From JBGAPH01 sp046349955 (GTDB lineage Bacteria > Planctomycetota > Planctomycetia > Pirellulales > JBGAPH01), in the NCBI GenBank assembly GCA_046349955.1, contig JAXMBI010000032.1:1-64000 (forward strand): a stretch of 64,000 nucleotides of DNA. Direction: 5' to 3'. A program made the position numbers and the translations under genes. Positions 18,234-25,920 of the stretch are shown here, in pieces. The notes under the pieces are model-generated. The model saw nothing but the letters and a program-made list of their open reading frames with translations, was not told the origin of the DNA and searched no databases. Position 1 is the stretch's first letter. Each line of letters begins with the position of its first letter.

Positions 18234-18883
18234 TCAGGCGGCTCCACCTTGAGTTCCTCGGCCGCCTGGGCGAAGAATTGGTCGCGCAAGACTCCTGAGC
18301 CGACCTTGTCAACGCTGTTGTCGCGGAAGTGCCGCGCGAGACTGGCAAACGCCGCCGGCTCGTCGATAGTCCCCTTATCCTCGATGAGCTCTCCCCGCTT
18401 GCGGGCAACGTAGACCGCGAGCTCGCCCCAACTCAGGCCGAAGCGATCGCGCACGGTAGGTTCGCGCTCGACCCTCACGGCGGGCTCAGGCTCCTGGATT
18501 GGCTGCGCCGGCGCAACCGCGAAGCCAGCCGTTTCAGGCGACGCAGTTGCGGGTGCGGAGAACGATCCCGACGTAAGGGCTAGTCCGCCTCCGCCTGAGC
18601 CTCCTAATGACGGCAGGAACGTCTCGTAAGCCGCCGGGCCGATGAACGCAAATCCGCCGAGGCCGGAAAGGCGGGGCTCAGTTTCAGCCGCAAAGTCTTG
18701 CGATGCAGGCCAGTCAGACCACAACTCGGCCAGCAACGTTGATGGCCGCGCGCTCGGGCCGATCTGGGATTTCGACCGGGAGTCTCCACGATCCGACTTT
18801 GGCACTACGGCACCTATGCATATAGCTGGGAGGATGCCGGCGAAGACCGAGAACGATACTCGACGTACCGTTACCGTCTGCAA
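18107..18883 (-). CDS. Secreted protein, N-terminal part before apparent frameshift
   Basis: The product starts with a signal-peptide-like MQTVTVRRVSFSVFAGILPA. A Gly/Ser/Ala/Pro-rich region follows to about residue 140, then a helical domain (DRFGLSWGELAVYVARKRGEL ... DEPAAFASLARHFRD) of unknown family. After EPPDCGCGG near residue 225 the reading becomes low-complexity and stops, while the overlapping frame picks up a clear Ig-like repeat. The switch lies in a C-rich run at about 18189-18230, so either an assembly error or a real one-base indel splits the gene. I cannot tell these apart from one sequence. Confidence 0.55.
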   Translation of the reverse strand: MQTVTVRRVSFSVFAGILPAICIGAVVPKSDRGDSRSKSQIGPSARPSTLLAELWSDWPASQDFAAETEPRLSGLGGFAFIGPAAYETFLPSLGGSGGGGLALTSGSFSAPATASPETAGFAVAPAQPIQEPEPAVRVEREPTVRDRFGLSWGELAVYVARKRGELIEDKGTIDEPAAFASLARHFRDNSVDKVGSGVLRDQFFAQAAEELKVEPPDCGCGGAALGAGAGQAAQAAALSPIFLRSPTTTGTSPIRGVN

Positions 18884-18960
18884 TGAGCGCGACCGTCACG
18901 GCGCTCCCGCTTTCAGCAGACTTCCAGCGAGCGGATGCCAGTGTGCCTCGATCGCCCTAC

Positions 18961-21453
18961 CTACCACGCAGGTTGCTCGCGTCCGGCGGCGTCGACGTAG
19001 AAGGGGCGCCAGGCGAGGGTGACTTGGCTGACCGTGATGTTCGTCTTCTTGGGGGCGATGCGCAGTTCCTCGAGCGCGAGGGCCTCGGGGCTGATCGACT
19101 GGGCGATGCGGTCTTTTTCGGCCGCGAGCTCGTTTTCGAGTTGCTTGCGGCGCTCGGCGAGCGCTTCGACGTTGTCTTCCGCGGCTCCCACGTCGGCCCG
19201 CTGCTCCATGGCCCGGCCCGCCGCCCGCACCGAGCTGCCGGCGCGGTTCACGTTCGTTACGCTCTTGAGCTTGCGGCCGAAGAGCACCCCCAGGATCGAT
19301 GAGCCAAACGACATGGCCGCCTGCATCGTTTGCTGGTTCGCTTGTGACTTCTCCTTTTCGACCTTTTGCTGCGCACGGCGAATCTGGTCGTCGAGCCGTT
19401 GCAGCTTGGCCGCATATTGATCGCGGATCTTCTCGACCTGGCGGTCGCGCTCCTCGCGGGCAGACTGCGAAAGCCGGATGCGGAAATCGGCCTGGCTTTC
19501 TCCGGGGCGCGAAGTCTGGTCGAGCGCCGCGCACTTCCAGACGGAGAGCCGGTAGTTGCGGTAGAGAAAATCCTTGAGCCCGGTCGTGAGCCCGGCGAAG
19601 GCCTTCGGCTTGCTCAACTCGCCCGGCAGCGTCGCAAAGCGCGCCGCCGCCTCGGGCGACTTCTCGAGTTCGGGTTCGTCTTCGGCCGCGCCATCGTCGC
19701 CCCAAGGATTCTCCGGGAGCGAATCGTCGAGCGCCGCCAGCCGCCGCCAGCGCTGGTTGACGTCGACGCCGGCCTTGCTGTCGACGAAGTGAACCTCGGC
19801 CACGCCGTAGAGCGCCGGACGATAGAGCACCGTCGCGCCGGCCGGCATCACTGCCCGGCAGGGGATGAACGCCTCGGGTACGTCGGGAGGCAGCAGGGGC
19901 CGATCAGTAGCTGGGAGCGGAGAGCTGGGAGCTGGGGTAGCGGGGAGCTGAGAGCTGGGAGCTGGGAGTGAAGAGGATGCAGCGGACGCAGGGGGCGAAG
20001 CCACTCCCTGCTCCCTGCTCCTAGCTCCTTCCTCCTTCCTCTCCTTCATCAGCCCCGCAATCTGGTCGCGCGTCAGCGGGCCGCGCAGGTAAGAAAGCGC
20101 CCAACGGCTTTGGAACACTACCGGATGGTCCTCGTGAACGTTGTTCAGCAAGAACACCCGGTTGCCGAGCCCCGAGAGGATTTGCTCCATCTGCCGGCGG
20201 TCGAACTGCGCGCCGGCCGCCGCGCTTGCTCCTTCGAGACCATCGAGCACGCGGGCTTTGTCGCGCTCGGTTTGCAGGCGGCCCAAGAACCAGGTGCCGG
20301 CGTTCGAGAGTCCCTTGTAGTCGAGGTCCACCGGGTTCTGCGTCGCCAGCACCACGCCCAGCCCGTAGGCCCGCGCCTGCTTGAGCAGCGTGAGCATGGG
20401 CGTTTTTGTGGGTGGGTTGGCCGTGGGCGGAAAGTAGCCGAACACCTCGTCCATGTAGAGCAACGCCCGCAGGCTCGACGTGCCGGACTGGGCCCGCATC
20501 CAGGCGATGACTTCGTTGAGCAGAATCGTGACGAAGAACATCCGCTCGGCGTCGGAGAGGTGCGCGATCGAAAGGATCGCCAGCCGCGGCTTGCCCTCCG
20601 GCGTGTAAAGCAGGCGCTGGATGTCGAGCGGCTCGCCGCTCATCCAGGCGCTGAAGCCGGGGGAGGCGAGCAGGTTGTTGAGCTGCATCGCCAGGGCGAA
20701 GCGGTCGGCCGGCGGGAAGAAGCTGTCGAGATCGATGACGCCGATCTTGTCGGCCGGCGGCGACTGGATTTCGCGGATCAGCCCGGCCATGTCGAGCCCG
20801 CGCCCCTCGCGCCAAGCGCGGTCGAAGAGCGTGGCGATCAAAATGTGCTCGCGGCTGCGGAGCGGATCGGCGTCGATGCCCAAGAGCGCGAGCAGCCCGG
20901 CGGTGGCGGCCGACACGCGCTCGCGCAGGGCGTCGGCGTCGGCCAGCACTGCAGGCGAGGGGGCCGCGAACGACCGCATGACGCCGAGCGGCAAGCCGGC
21001 GCTGCTGCCGGGGGTGTAGATCGCAACGTCGGCTGCGCTGCGGAACCGCGCGATCCGCTGGCCGTCTTGTCCCCACTCGCCCAGGCCTTGTTTCCAGCGC
21101 TCGGCGGTTTGCTTGGCCAGGTCGTCGGGCGGAATGCCCTTGCGCGCCGCTTCCGCGGGATCGATCCACGGAGCGAAGTCTGCAGGGCGCAGCTCAGGAA
21201 ACGTGAGCAGCAGGTTGCCGAGGTCGCCTTTGGGGTCGATGGCGATGGCCGGAATGCCGTCGATGGCGGCTTCTTCCAAGAGCGCGAGGCAGAGGCCCGT
21301 CTTGCCGGAGCCGGTCATGCCGACGCACACGGCGTGGGTCGTCAGGTCCTTGGCGTCGTAGAGCACGAGCTTGTCGGCCGGCTGCTGAGCCGCCAGGTCA
21401 TACTCGCGGCCCAGATAGAAGGCGCCGAGCTGTTCGAAATCGAAAGGGAGCAT
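18961..21453 (-). CDS. HerA/FtsK-like ATP-binding protein with coiled coil
   Basis: The 830-residue protein has a P-loop GMTGSGKTG at residues 45-53, IAIDPKGDLGNLL (the HerA-type IDPKGD motif) near 71-83 and a Walker B ALLYMDEVFGYFPP near residue 360. SIAHLSDAERMFFVTILLNEV and VLATQNPVDLDYKGLSN are also typical of DUF87/HerA relatives. After about 580 comes a Pro/Ser-rich linker, then from about 680 a Lys/Glu-rich coiled coil. Such hexameric ATPases pump DNA or move substrates; no nuclease such as NurA lies nearby. The ATG at 21453 was chosen because the ATPase domain begins directly after it. Confidence 0.78.
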   Translation of the reverse strand: MLPFDFEQLGAFYLGREYDLAAQQPADKLVLYDAKDLTTHAVCVGMTGSGKTGLCLALLEEAAIDGIPAIAIDPKGDLGNLLLTFPELRPADFAPWIDPAEAARKGIPPDDLAKQTAERWKQGLGEWGQDGQRIARFRSAADVAIYTPGSSAGLPLGVMRSFAAPSPAVLADADALRERVSAATAGLLALLGIDADPLRSREHILIATLFDRAWREGRGLDMAGLIREIQSPPADKIGVIDLDSFFPPADRFALAMQLNNLLASPGFSAWMSGEPLDIQRLLYTPEGKPRLAILSIAHLSDAERMFFVTILLNEVIAWMRAQSGTSSLRALLYMDEVFGYFPPTANPPTKTPMLTLLKQARAYGLGVVLATQNPVDLDYKGLSNAGTWFLGRLQTERDKARVLDGLEGASAAAGAQFDRRQMEQILSGLGNRVFLLNNVHEDHPVVFQSRWALSYLRGPLTRDQIAGLMKERKEEGARSREQGVASPPASAASSSLPAPSSQLPATPAPSSPLPATDRPLLPPDVPEAFIPCRAVMPAGATVLYRPALYGVAEVHFVDSKAGVDVNQRWRRLAALDDSLPENPWGDDGAAEDEPELEKSPEAAARFATLPGELSKPKAFAGLTTGLKDFLYRNYRLSVWKCAALDQTSRPGESQADFRIRLSQSAREERDRQVEKIRDQYAAKLQRLDDQIRRAQQKVEKEKSQANQQTMQAAMSFGSSILGVLFGRKLKSVTNVNRAGSSVRAAGRAMEQRADVGAAEDNVEALAERRKQLENELAAEKDRIAQSISPEALALEELRIAPKKTNITVSQVTLAWRPFYVDAAGREQPAW

Positions 21454-21672
21454 GAAGGCTTCCGGGCTGATTCGCAGGCGAGGAAATGCAGCGGTTCTGG
21501 GAAGAGTCGACTGCGATTGTCGACGCGGCGCGTGCCGCTGACAAGCCGGCGCGAGGGGGGCGAATCCGCCCGCGCCAAGCGTTGGCGGTGTCCGACGTTG
21601 AAAGCTTTGGCCAGCAAAGCTATAAAGATGGGCGTCAGTCGATTGCGATGGCGGGGCCGGAGGGAACTGCAC

Positions 21673-22632
21673 ATGCGGCGGACGGGCCTGACGCTGGTCG
21701 AGTTGCTGGTGTGCATCACGATCATTGGCCTGCTCGTGGCATTGCTGCTTCCAGCCGTCCTGAGCGCTCGCGAGGCGGCCCGGCGCATCACATGCGCCAG
21801 CCAGATGCGGCAGATTGGCTTGGCCGTCCATTCTTATCACGATCGGCAGAGCCTGTTGCCGCCGGTCTTCTTCGGCGACAATCGGCTGCCAAAAAGGTTC
21901 CGCTTCGACCGCTTCTCGTTTTCATGGCGGGTCGCAATTTTGCCGCACCTGGAACAGCAGAACCTCTTCGACCAGTTCGACCTCAAGCAGACTGCCTACT
22001 CCGTTCGCAATCAGGCGGTCGTCTGCGCGGTGTTGCCGGTGTTCTTGTGCCCGAGCCGCCCGCGGCCAGATCGAACCAGCGGCAACCCGTATATCTTCCA
22101 CCGCCTGGCGGTCCCCAATGGCCCGGCGGAGAAAGTCGACGAAACACTCAAGGCCGCCGCGACCGACTATCAGCCGACACGCGAAGTGATCTGGCCCGTG
22201 CCCGCGAAGGGTACACGCCAGGAGTCGAAGCCTGGCGTTTGGGGGGAGGTCGTGTACGTGGAGGGATCGCACGATCATCTCCGCATCGTACGGTGGAGCG
22301 ACGTCATCGATGGGCTGTCGAATACGTCGCTCATCGCCGAGTCCGTTGGGTTGCCGGAGTACTACCACCGGGAAAATCCTCCCCAAGTGGAGCTCGACCC
22401 TGGCTACGACGCCGCCTATGGCGCATGGGCATTGGGGAGCTTGCAGTTCACTTCGACGCGGATCAACGTGCGCAGCGATTTCATCTTCTTTTCCCTCCAT
22501 GCGTCCGGTCCGCTGTGCGCTGTGGCGGATGGCTCGGTGCGGAGCATTGCCAGCGATACGTCCGAGGCGGCGGTCGCCGCGCTCGTTACTCGCGAAGAGG
22601 GGGATGTACCGTTGCTCGGATCCGCACCGTAG
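21673..22632 (+). CDS. DUF1559 protein with type IV pilin-like N-terminus
   Basis: The 319-residue product begins MRRTGLTLVELLVCITIIGLL, a class III (pilin-like) leader with the prepilin-peptidase site before Leu-Thr and Glu at +5, followed by the conserved AREAARRITCASQMRQIG segment of planctomycete DUF1559 (SBP_bac_10) proteins. Later features include WRVAILPHLEQQNL, DGLSNTSLIAESVG and the C-terminal CAVADGSVRSI, all diagnostic. Function is unknown; the family is hugely expanded in planctomycetes and thought to be surface or pseudopilin-related. It is divergent from the ATPase gene (219-base gap) and followed by a second copy. Confidence 0.9.
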   Translation: MRRTGLTLVELLVCITIIGLLVALLLPAVLSAREAARRITCASQMRQIGLAVHSYHDRQSLLPPVFFGDNRLPKRFRFDRFSFSWRVAILPHLEQQNLFDQFDLKQTAYSVRNQAVVCAVLPVFLCPSRPRPDRTSGNPYIFHRLAVPNGPAEKVDETLKAAATDYQPTREVIWPVPAKGTRQESKPGVWGEVVYVEGSHDHLRIVRWSDVIDGLSNTSLIAESVGLPEYYHRENPPQVELDPGYDAAYGAWALGSLQFTSTRINVRSDFIFFSLHASGPLCAVADGSVRSIASDTSEAAVAALVTREEGDVPLLGSAP

Positions 22633-22701
22633 AATGAGAGGGCACGGGCGGGCCTGGTCGCCGCGAGCGCCCAACTCCTCTCTCGCCAAGAGAACCTAAA
22701 A

Positions 22702-23598
22702 ATGCGCCGTGCGTTCACGCTCGTCGAAGTGTTGGTGGTCATCGCCATCATTGGCGTGCTCGTGGCCCTGTTGTTGCCGGCGGTGCAGGCTGCCCGCGAA
22801 GCCGGCCGACGCGCCCAGTGCGTAAACAACCTCAAGCAGTGCGGCCTGGCGCTGCTCCTGTACCACGACCAGCAGAAGACGCTCCCCTCCGGGTATCTCT
22901 CGAACTTCGACAAGAACGGGAACGACACGGGGCCGGGCTGGGGATGGGGCGCCCTGATCTTGCCGCAGCTCGAGCAGAATGCGGTCTTCAACGTCATCGA
23001 TTTCAAGCGCCCGATCGAGGACAAGGCCAACACGGTGCGGGTGGCCAACATCGCCAGCTATCTCTGCCCTACCGACCATGTGCAAAAGTCGTGGCAGGTC
23101 AAGTCGCGCGACGCGGCCGGCAATGTGCTCAGCGTGATCTGCGATGTGGCCCCCTCGAACTACGTCGGCTGCTTCGGCACGTCCGAGCCGGGGGTCGATG
23201 GCGAGGGCCTGTTCTTTCGCAACAGCCAGATTGGACTGCGCGACATCACCGATGGCACGAGCCACACGATCGCCCTGGGGGAGCGCTCGCACTTTCTGGG
23301 GCCGGCCACTTGGGCTGGGGCCGTGACGGGCGCCGTGCTGTTCGATGACGATGGCGACGAAGTTGGCCGGGCACGCATCGAAAACAGCTCAGGCATGGTG
23401 CTCGGCCATGCGGGAAGAGACCACGGGCCGGGGGACGCGATCAGTGATGTGGACGAGTTTTATAGCCTCCACGGCTATGGCGCCAACTTCCTGTTCGCAG
23501 ACGGCCACGTCGCGTATCTCGGCGGCGACATCGACAGCGTCGCCTATCAGGCGTTGGCGACCCGCGAAGGGGGCGAGACGGTTCAGGTGGCCCACTGA
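22702..23598 (+). CDS. DUF1559 protein with type IV pilin-like N-terminus
   Basis: 298 residues, opening with the prepilin-like MRRAFTLVEVLVVIAIIGVL and followed by VQAAREAGRRAQCVNNLKQCG. The family's H-x-G-rich C-terminal block is present as YSLHGYGANFLFADGHVAYL. It lies 69 bp after another DUF1559 gene but shares only the family framework with it, so the pair is an old duplication. The stop overlaps the start of the next small lipoprotein gene by one base, which suggests coupled translation. Confidence 0.9.
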   Translation: MRRAFTLVEVLVVIAIIGVLVALLLPAVQAAREAGRRAQCVNNLKQCGLALLLYHDQQKTLPSGYLSNFDKNGNDTGPGWGWGALILPQLEQNAVFNVIDFKRPIEDKANTVRVANIASYLCPTDHVQKSWQVKSRDAAGNVLSVICDVAPSNYVGCFGTSEPGVDGEGLFFRNSQIGLRDITDGTSHTIALGERSHFLGPATWAGAVTGAVLFDDDGDEVGRARIENSSGMVLGHAGRDHGPGDAISDVDEFYSLHGYGANFLFADGHVAYLGGDIDSVAYQALATREGGETVQVAH

Positions 23599-23852
23599 TG
23601 CGCCGGTTCCTTCTGACGCTCCTCCTTTTGAGCGGCTGCGGCTCCGCCGCGCCGATCGTGGACGAGAGCAGCGTCGCCCTCGAGCAGGTGCCGGCGGCCG
23701 CGCGCAAGGCCGCTCGCAAGGCGCTGCCCGAGGTAAAGTTCGACCTGGCCTGGAAGGTGGGCGATGGCTACGAATTGCAGGGCAAGACGGCCAAAGGCAA
23801 GGTGCATATCGTGCAGGTCTCGCCTCAGGGCGAGGTCCTCGAGGTCGAGTAA
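23598..23852 (+). CDS. Small PepSY-like lipoprotein
   Basis: 84 residues. The N-terminus MRRFLLTLLLLSGCGSAAP has a clear lipobox (LLSGC), so the mature protein is probably lipid-anchored. The remainder, with VPAAARKAARKALPEVKF followed by a hydrophilic beta-rich part (GYELQGKTAKGKVHIVQVSPQGEVLEVE), resembles PepSY-like or beta-lactamase-inhibitor-like domains. It overlaps the DUF1559 stop by one base (TGATG), so it is likely in the same transcript. Confidence 0.7.
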   Translation: MRRFLLTLLLLSGCGSAAPIVDESSVALEQVPAAARKAARKALPEVKFDLAWKVGDGYELQGKTAKGKVHIVQVSPQGEVLEVE

Positions 23853-23875
23853 TCCTGCACGCGCCCAGCCCAGCC

Positions 23876-24169
23876 CTAGCGTGAACGATGGGCCCCAGAC
23901 ACATCTTCCCGCGCAACGGCCGGCGTTTCCGGCGGCAGGGGGCCGAGGAGAACCGGCAGCTCTTTTTCCGGCACCCCGGTAGCCTCCGCCACGTGCTCGC
24001 GGACACGGTGGCGAAAGAGGTTCAAGAACTGCTGAACTGCGGGGCCGGCGACCGGGAGGTCTGGCTTCACCCAACCACCCACGCCTGCCCCGCCCGTGCC
24101 GGTGAGCACGGTGGCGATGGCGCTCCAGAGCCAGCTACGGGACTTCGTCTTTGCGCGTTTCTTCGCCAT
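23876..24169 (-). CDS. Small basic protein, unknown function
   Basis: A 97-residue product beginning MAKKRAKTKSRSWLWSAIAT with a Lys/Arg-rich start followed by a Gly-rich hydrophobic stretch (VLTGTGGAGVGGWV). An acidic and amphipathic segment follows (about 45-75, NLFRHRVREHVAEATGVPEKE). AAAGGCCAAGG before the ATG at 24169 gives an acceptable ribosome-binding site. It converges on the lipoprotein gene with 23 bp between stops. The frame continues open upstream but only as Arg/Ser-rich sequence, which I take as non-coding. No family recognised. Confidence 0.55.
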   Translation of the reverse strand: MAKKRAKTKSRSWLWSAIATVLTGTGGAGVGGWVKPDLPVAGPAVQQFLNLFRHRVREHVAEATGVPEKELPVLLGPLPPETPAVAREDVSGAHRSR

Positions 24170-24467
24170 CCTTGGCCTTTCGCTGCAGGGAGCGATGCTT
24201 CGCCCGTGGGAAAACCCCCATCCGAAGAGGGGCGGCATGATACCGACGGCTGGCAGGGCATGTCTACGTCGGTCGGCGGGCAGCGGCGGAGATGGGTCAC
24301 CTGGCCGGTGAAACCTCTCGCCGCCCCCGTTCGTCCCTGCCTTTAGGGCGGCAGCACCTGTAATCTGTCGTCTACGCCGGCGGCTGGCTATCTTTGAGGT
24401 TCCGGCGCGTCCATTTGAGGAGGGCGCGAAGCCGACGGCCTCGGACTTGCATTTAGGGGGATGGCCA

Positions 24468-25367
24468 ATGAAAGCGTTGGTCGCAATCGCGGCGGGCCTT
24501 GCCTTCGTCTTCTGCGCGCATGCGTCGAGCCGATCTCGGGCCAACGAGCCAAACCTGGAAGCCGAACTACGGCGTCTCGATTCGTATCTACACGCCCAGC
24601 GAGGACCGGCGTCGGAGGCCGCATTTGCGGCGTTCGAGTCAGCGATCGGCGTCTTGAAGGAGGACCTGGCCAAGACGCGGGAGCAATTGCCAAAACAGCT
24701 CGCAACCGTATTCGAGACCTCGGTCGCGAGCAACGCGGCGCGGGTGGTGGATGAATCCGATGATTACAAAGTCGCCGACTACCGCTGCTACGTGTCGGCA
24801 ATGCGAACCTTGGAGCTCTCGGAGTCGCTTATCGTCTTGCCGCTTCGCGCGAAAAAGCTGGACCTCGACCGGCTCGACGTCGCCGAGCGGCAATACGATG
24901 AGCTTCTCCGTCGCTTTGAGAGCCGCTCCAAAGCAAAGCCGGACGACGCCCCGGACTCGGTGGTCTCGGTCCTCCTCCGCAGGGCCGGACACGACGTATT
25001 CGCCAGTGGCTTCGGAATCGTGCTCACTGAGACCCAGTGCAAGGAACTCGAGGCACTGCTCGATGCGCATGCCGACCACTGGAAAAACGCTACGTCCCTG
25101 CGCCAGCGAGGCGAGGCGAAGCGAGCCGGCCTGATCGCCGTCACTGACTTCTTCGTTCCCCTCGACCGATCGTCGGGCGGTGGCCTGGCCGCGCAGTTGG
25201 CGACGCTCGCCTGGTCCAACCGGCATGGCGAACTCGAACAGAGCGTGAGAGACGGCGCCCGAGAATCGGAGAAAGCGGAGACGGCGGCAATCCAAGCGGC
25301 CGCTCAACGTGACGCCAGGGCGCCGGAGCCAAAGCCGGCCGAGCCCGAGCCCACGCCGCTGCCGTAG
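24468..25367 (+). CDS. Secreted hypothetical protein
   Basis: 299 residues from the ATG at 24468, preceded by AGGGGG. MKALVAIAAGLAFVFCAHASS is a good Sec signal peptide. The mature part is largely alpha-helical and charged, with long Glu/Lys/Arg-rich stretches (for example EAELRRLDSYLHAQRG, and a C-terminal Pro/Glu-rich tail ending EPEPTPLP). I recognise no domain. An earlier ATG at 24447 would hide the signal peptide behind seven residues, so I rejected it. It lies between unrelated genes, with a repeat-bearing gap downstream. Confidence 0.65.
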   Translation: MKALVAIAAGLAFVFCAHASSRSRANEPNLEAELRRLDSYLHAQRGPASEAAFAAFESAIGVLKEDLAKTREQLPKQLATVFETSVASNAARVVDESDDYKVADYRCYVSAMRTLELSESLIVLPLRAKKLDLDRLDVAERQYDELLRRFESRSKAKPDDAPDSVVSVLLRRAGHDVFASGFGIVLTETQCKELEALLDAHADHWKNATSLRQRGEAKRAGLIAVTDFFVPLDRSSGGGLAAQLATLAWSNRHGELEQSVRDGARESEKAETAAIQAAAQRDARAPEPKPAEPEPTPLP

Positions 25368-25410
25368 CGGTCACCACTCGATTGCTCCTGCTTAGCGGCC
25401 ACGCCCGTTC

Positions 25411-25432
25411 GGTCCGCACAGCGGACCCTACA
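25411..25432. repeat. GGTCCGC palindromic repeat
   Basis: GGTCCGCACAGCGGACCCTACA, with arms GGTCCGC / GCGGACC around a 3-base loop. It lies 44 bases after the preceding stop. The same core is found in the 49-nt palindrome at 56140-56188, and similar units recur in planctomycete genomes in my recollection. Confidence 0.6.
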
Positions 25433-25527
25433 ACGGCGGCCTCGGGCGGACCCGTTGTCGCCGGGCTTGGCGGCCAAGTATCCTGAAGGGAAGCCAACTC
25501 TTCGAAAATCTGCTGCAAGGGCCTGTT

Positions 25528-25908
25528 GTGAGTTTCAAACGCCGCTTGGCCGCCTGGATTCTGACCGGCCTGCTCACCGCCGTGTTCGTGATGAGCGGCG
25601 TGATGAAGCTGCTGCAGACCGAGGACGTGGTCAAGGGCTTCACCGAACTCGGAATGAAGGACAAGATTCTGCTGATCGCCACGGGCGAGCTCGCGAGCGC
25701 GATCCTGTTTCTGCTCCCCAGGACGCACTCTCTGGGCGTGCTGCTGCTCTCCTCGTACATGGGGGGAGCGATCTTGGTTCATATGACGAAGGGCGAGAGT
25801 TACGTCGGCCCGTCGGTGATCCTCCTGCTCGTCTGGCTGACCGCCTGGCTCCGCAATCCGCTCGTGCTGTCGAGTTTCTACCGCTCGCCTCCCGCGACGC
25901 CCGTCTAG
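25528..25908 (+). CDS. DoxX-family membrane protein
   Basis: 126 residues with four membrane helices: about 10-30, 48-64, 70-88 and 97-112. AWILTGLLTAVFVMSGVMKLL at the start is the DoxX/DoxD-type signature, in which the SGxxKL motif follows helix 1. Start is a GTG at 25528 with CAAGGG seven bases upstream. The role is unclear: DoxX homologues occur in sulfur, redox and SOD-linked complexes. It is 13 bp upstream of asnB and could be co-transcribed with it. Confidence 0.75.
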   Translation: MSFKRRLAAWILTGLLTAVFVMSGVMKLLQTEDVVKGFTELGMKDKILLIATGELASAILFLLPRTHSLGVLLLSSYMGGAILVHMTKGESYVGPSVILLLVWLTAWLRNPLVLSSFYRSPPATPV

Positions 25909-25920
25909 GCGGAAGCTGCC

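Noticed and set aside
20110..21672. Long upstream extension of the DUF1559 frame at 21673
   Set aside because: It would be antisense to the ATPase gene and bury the prepilin-type leader.
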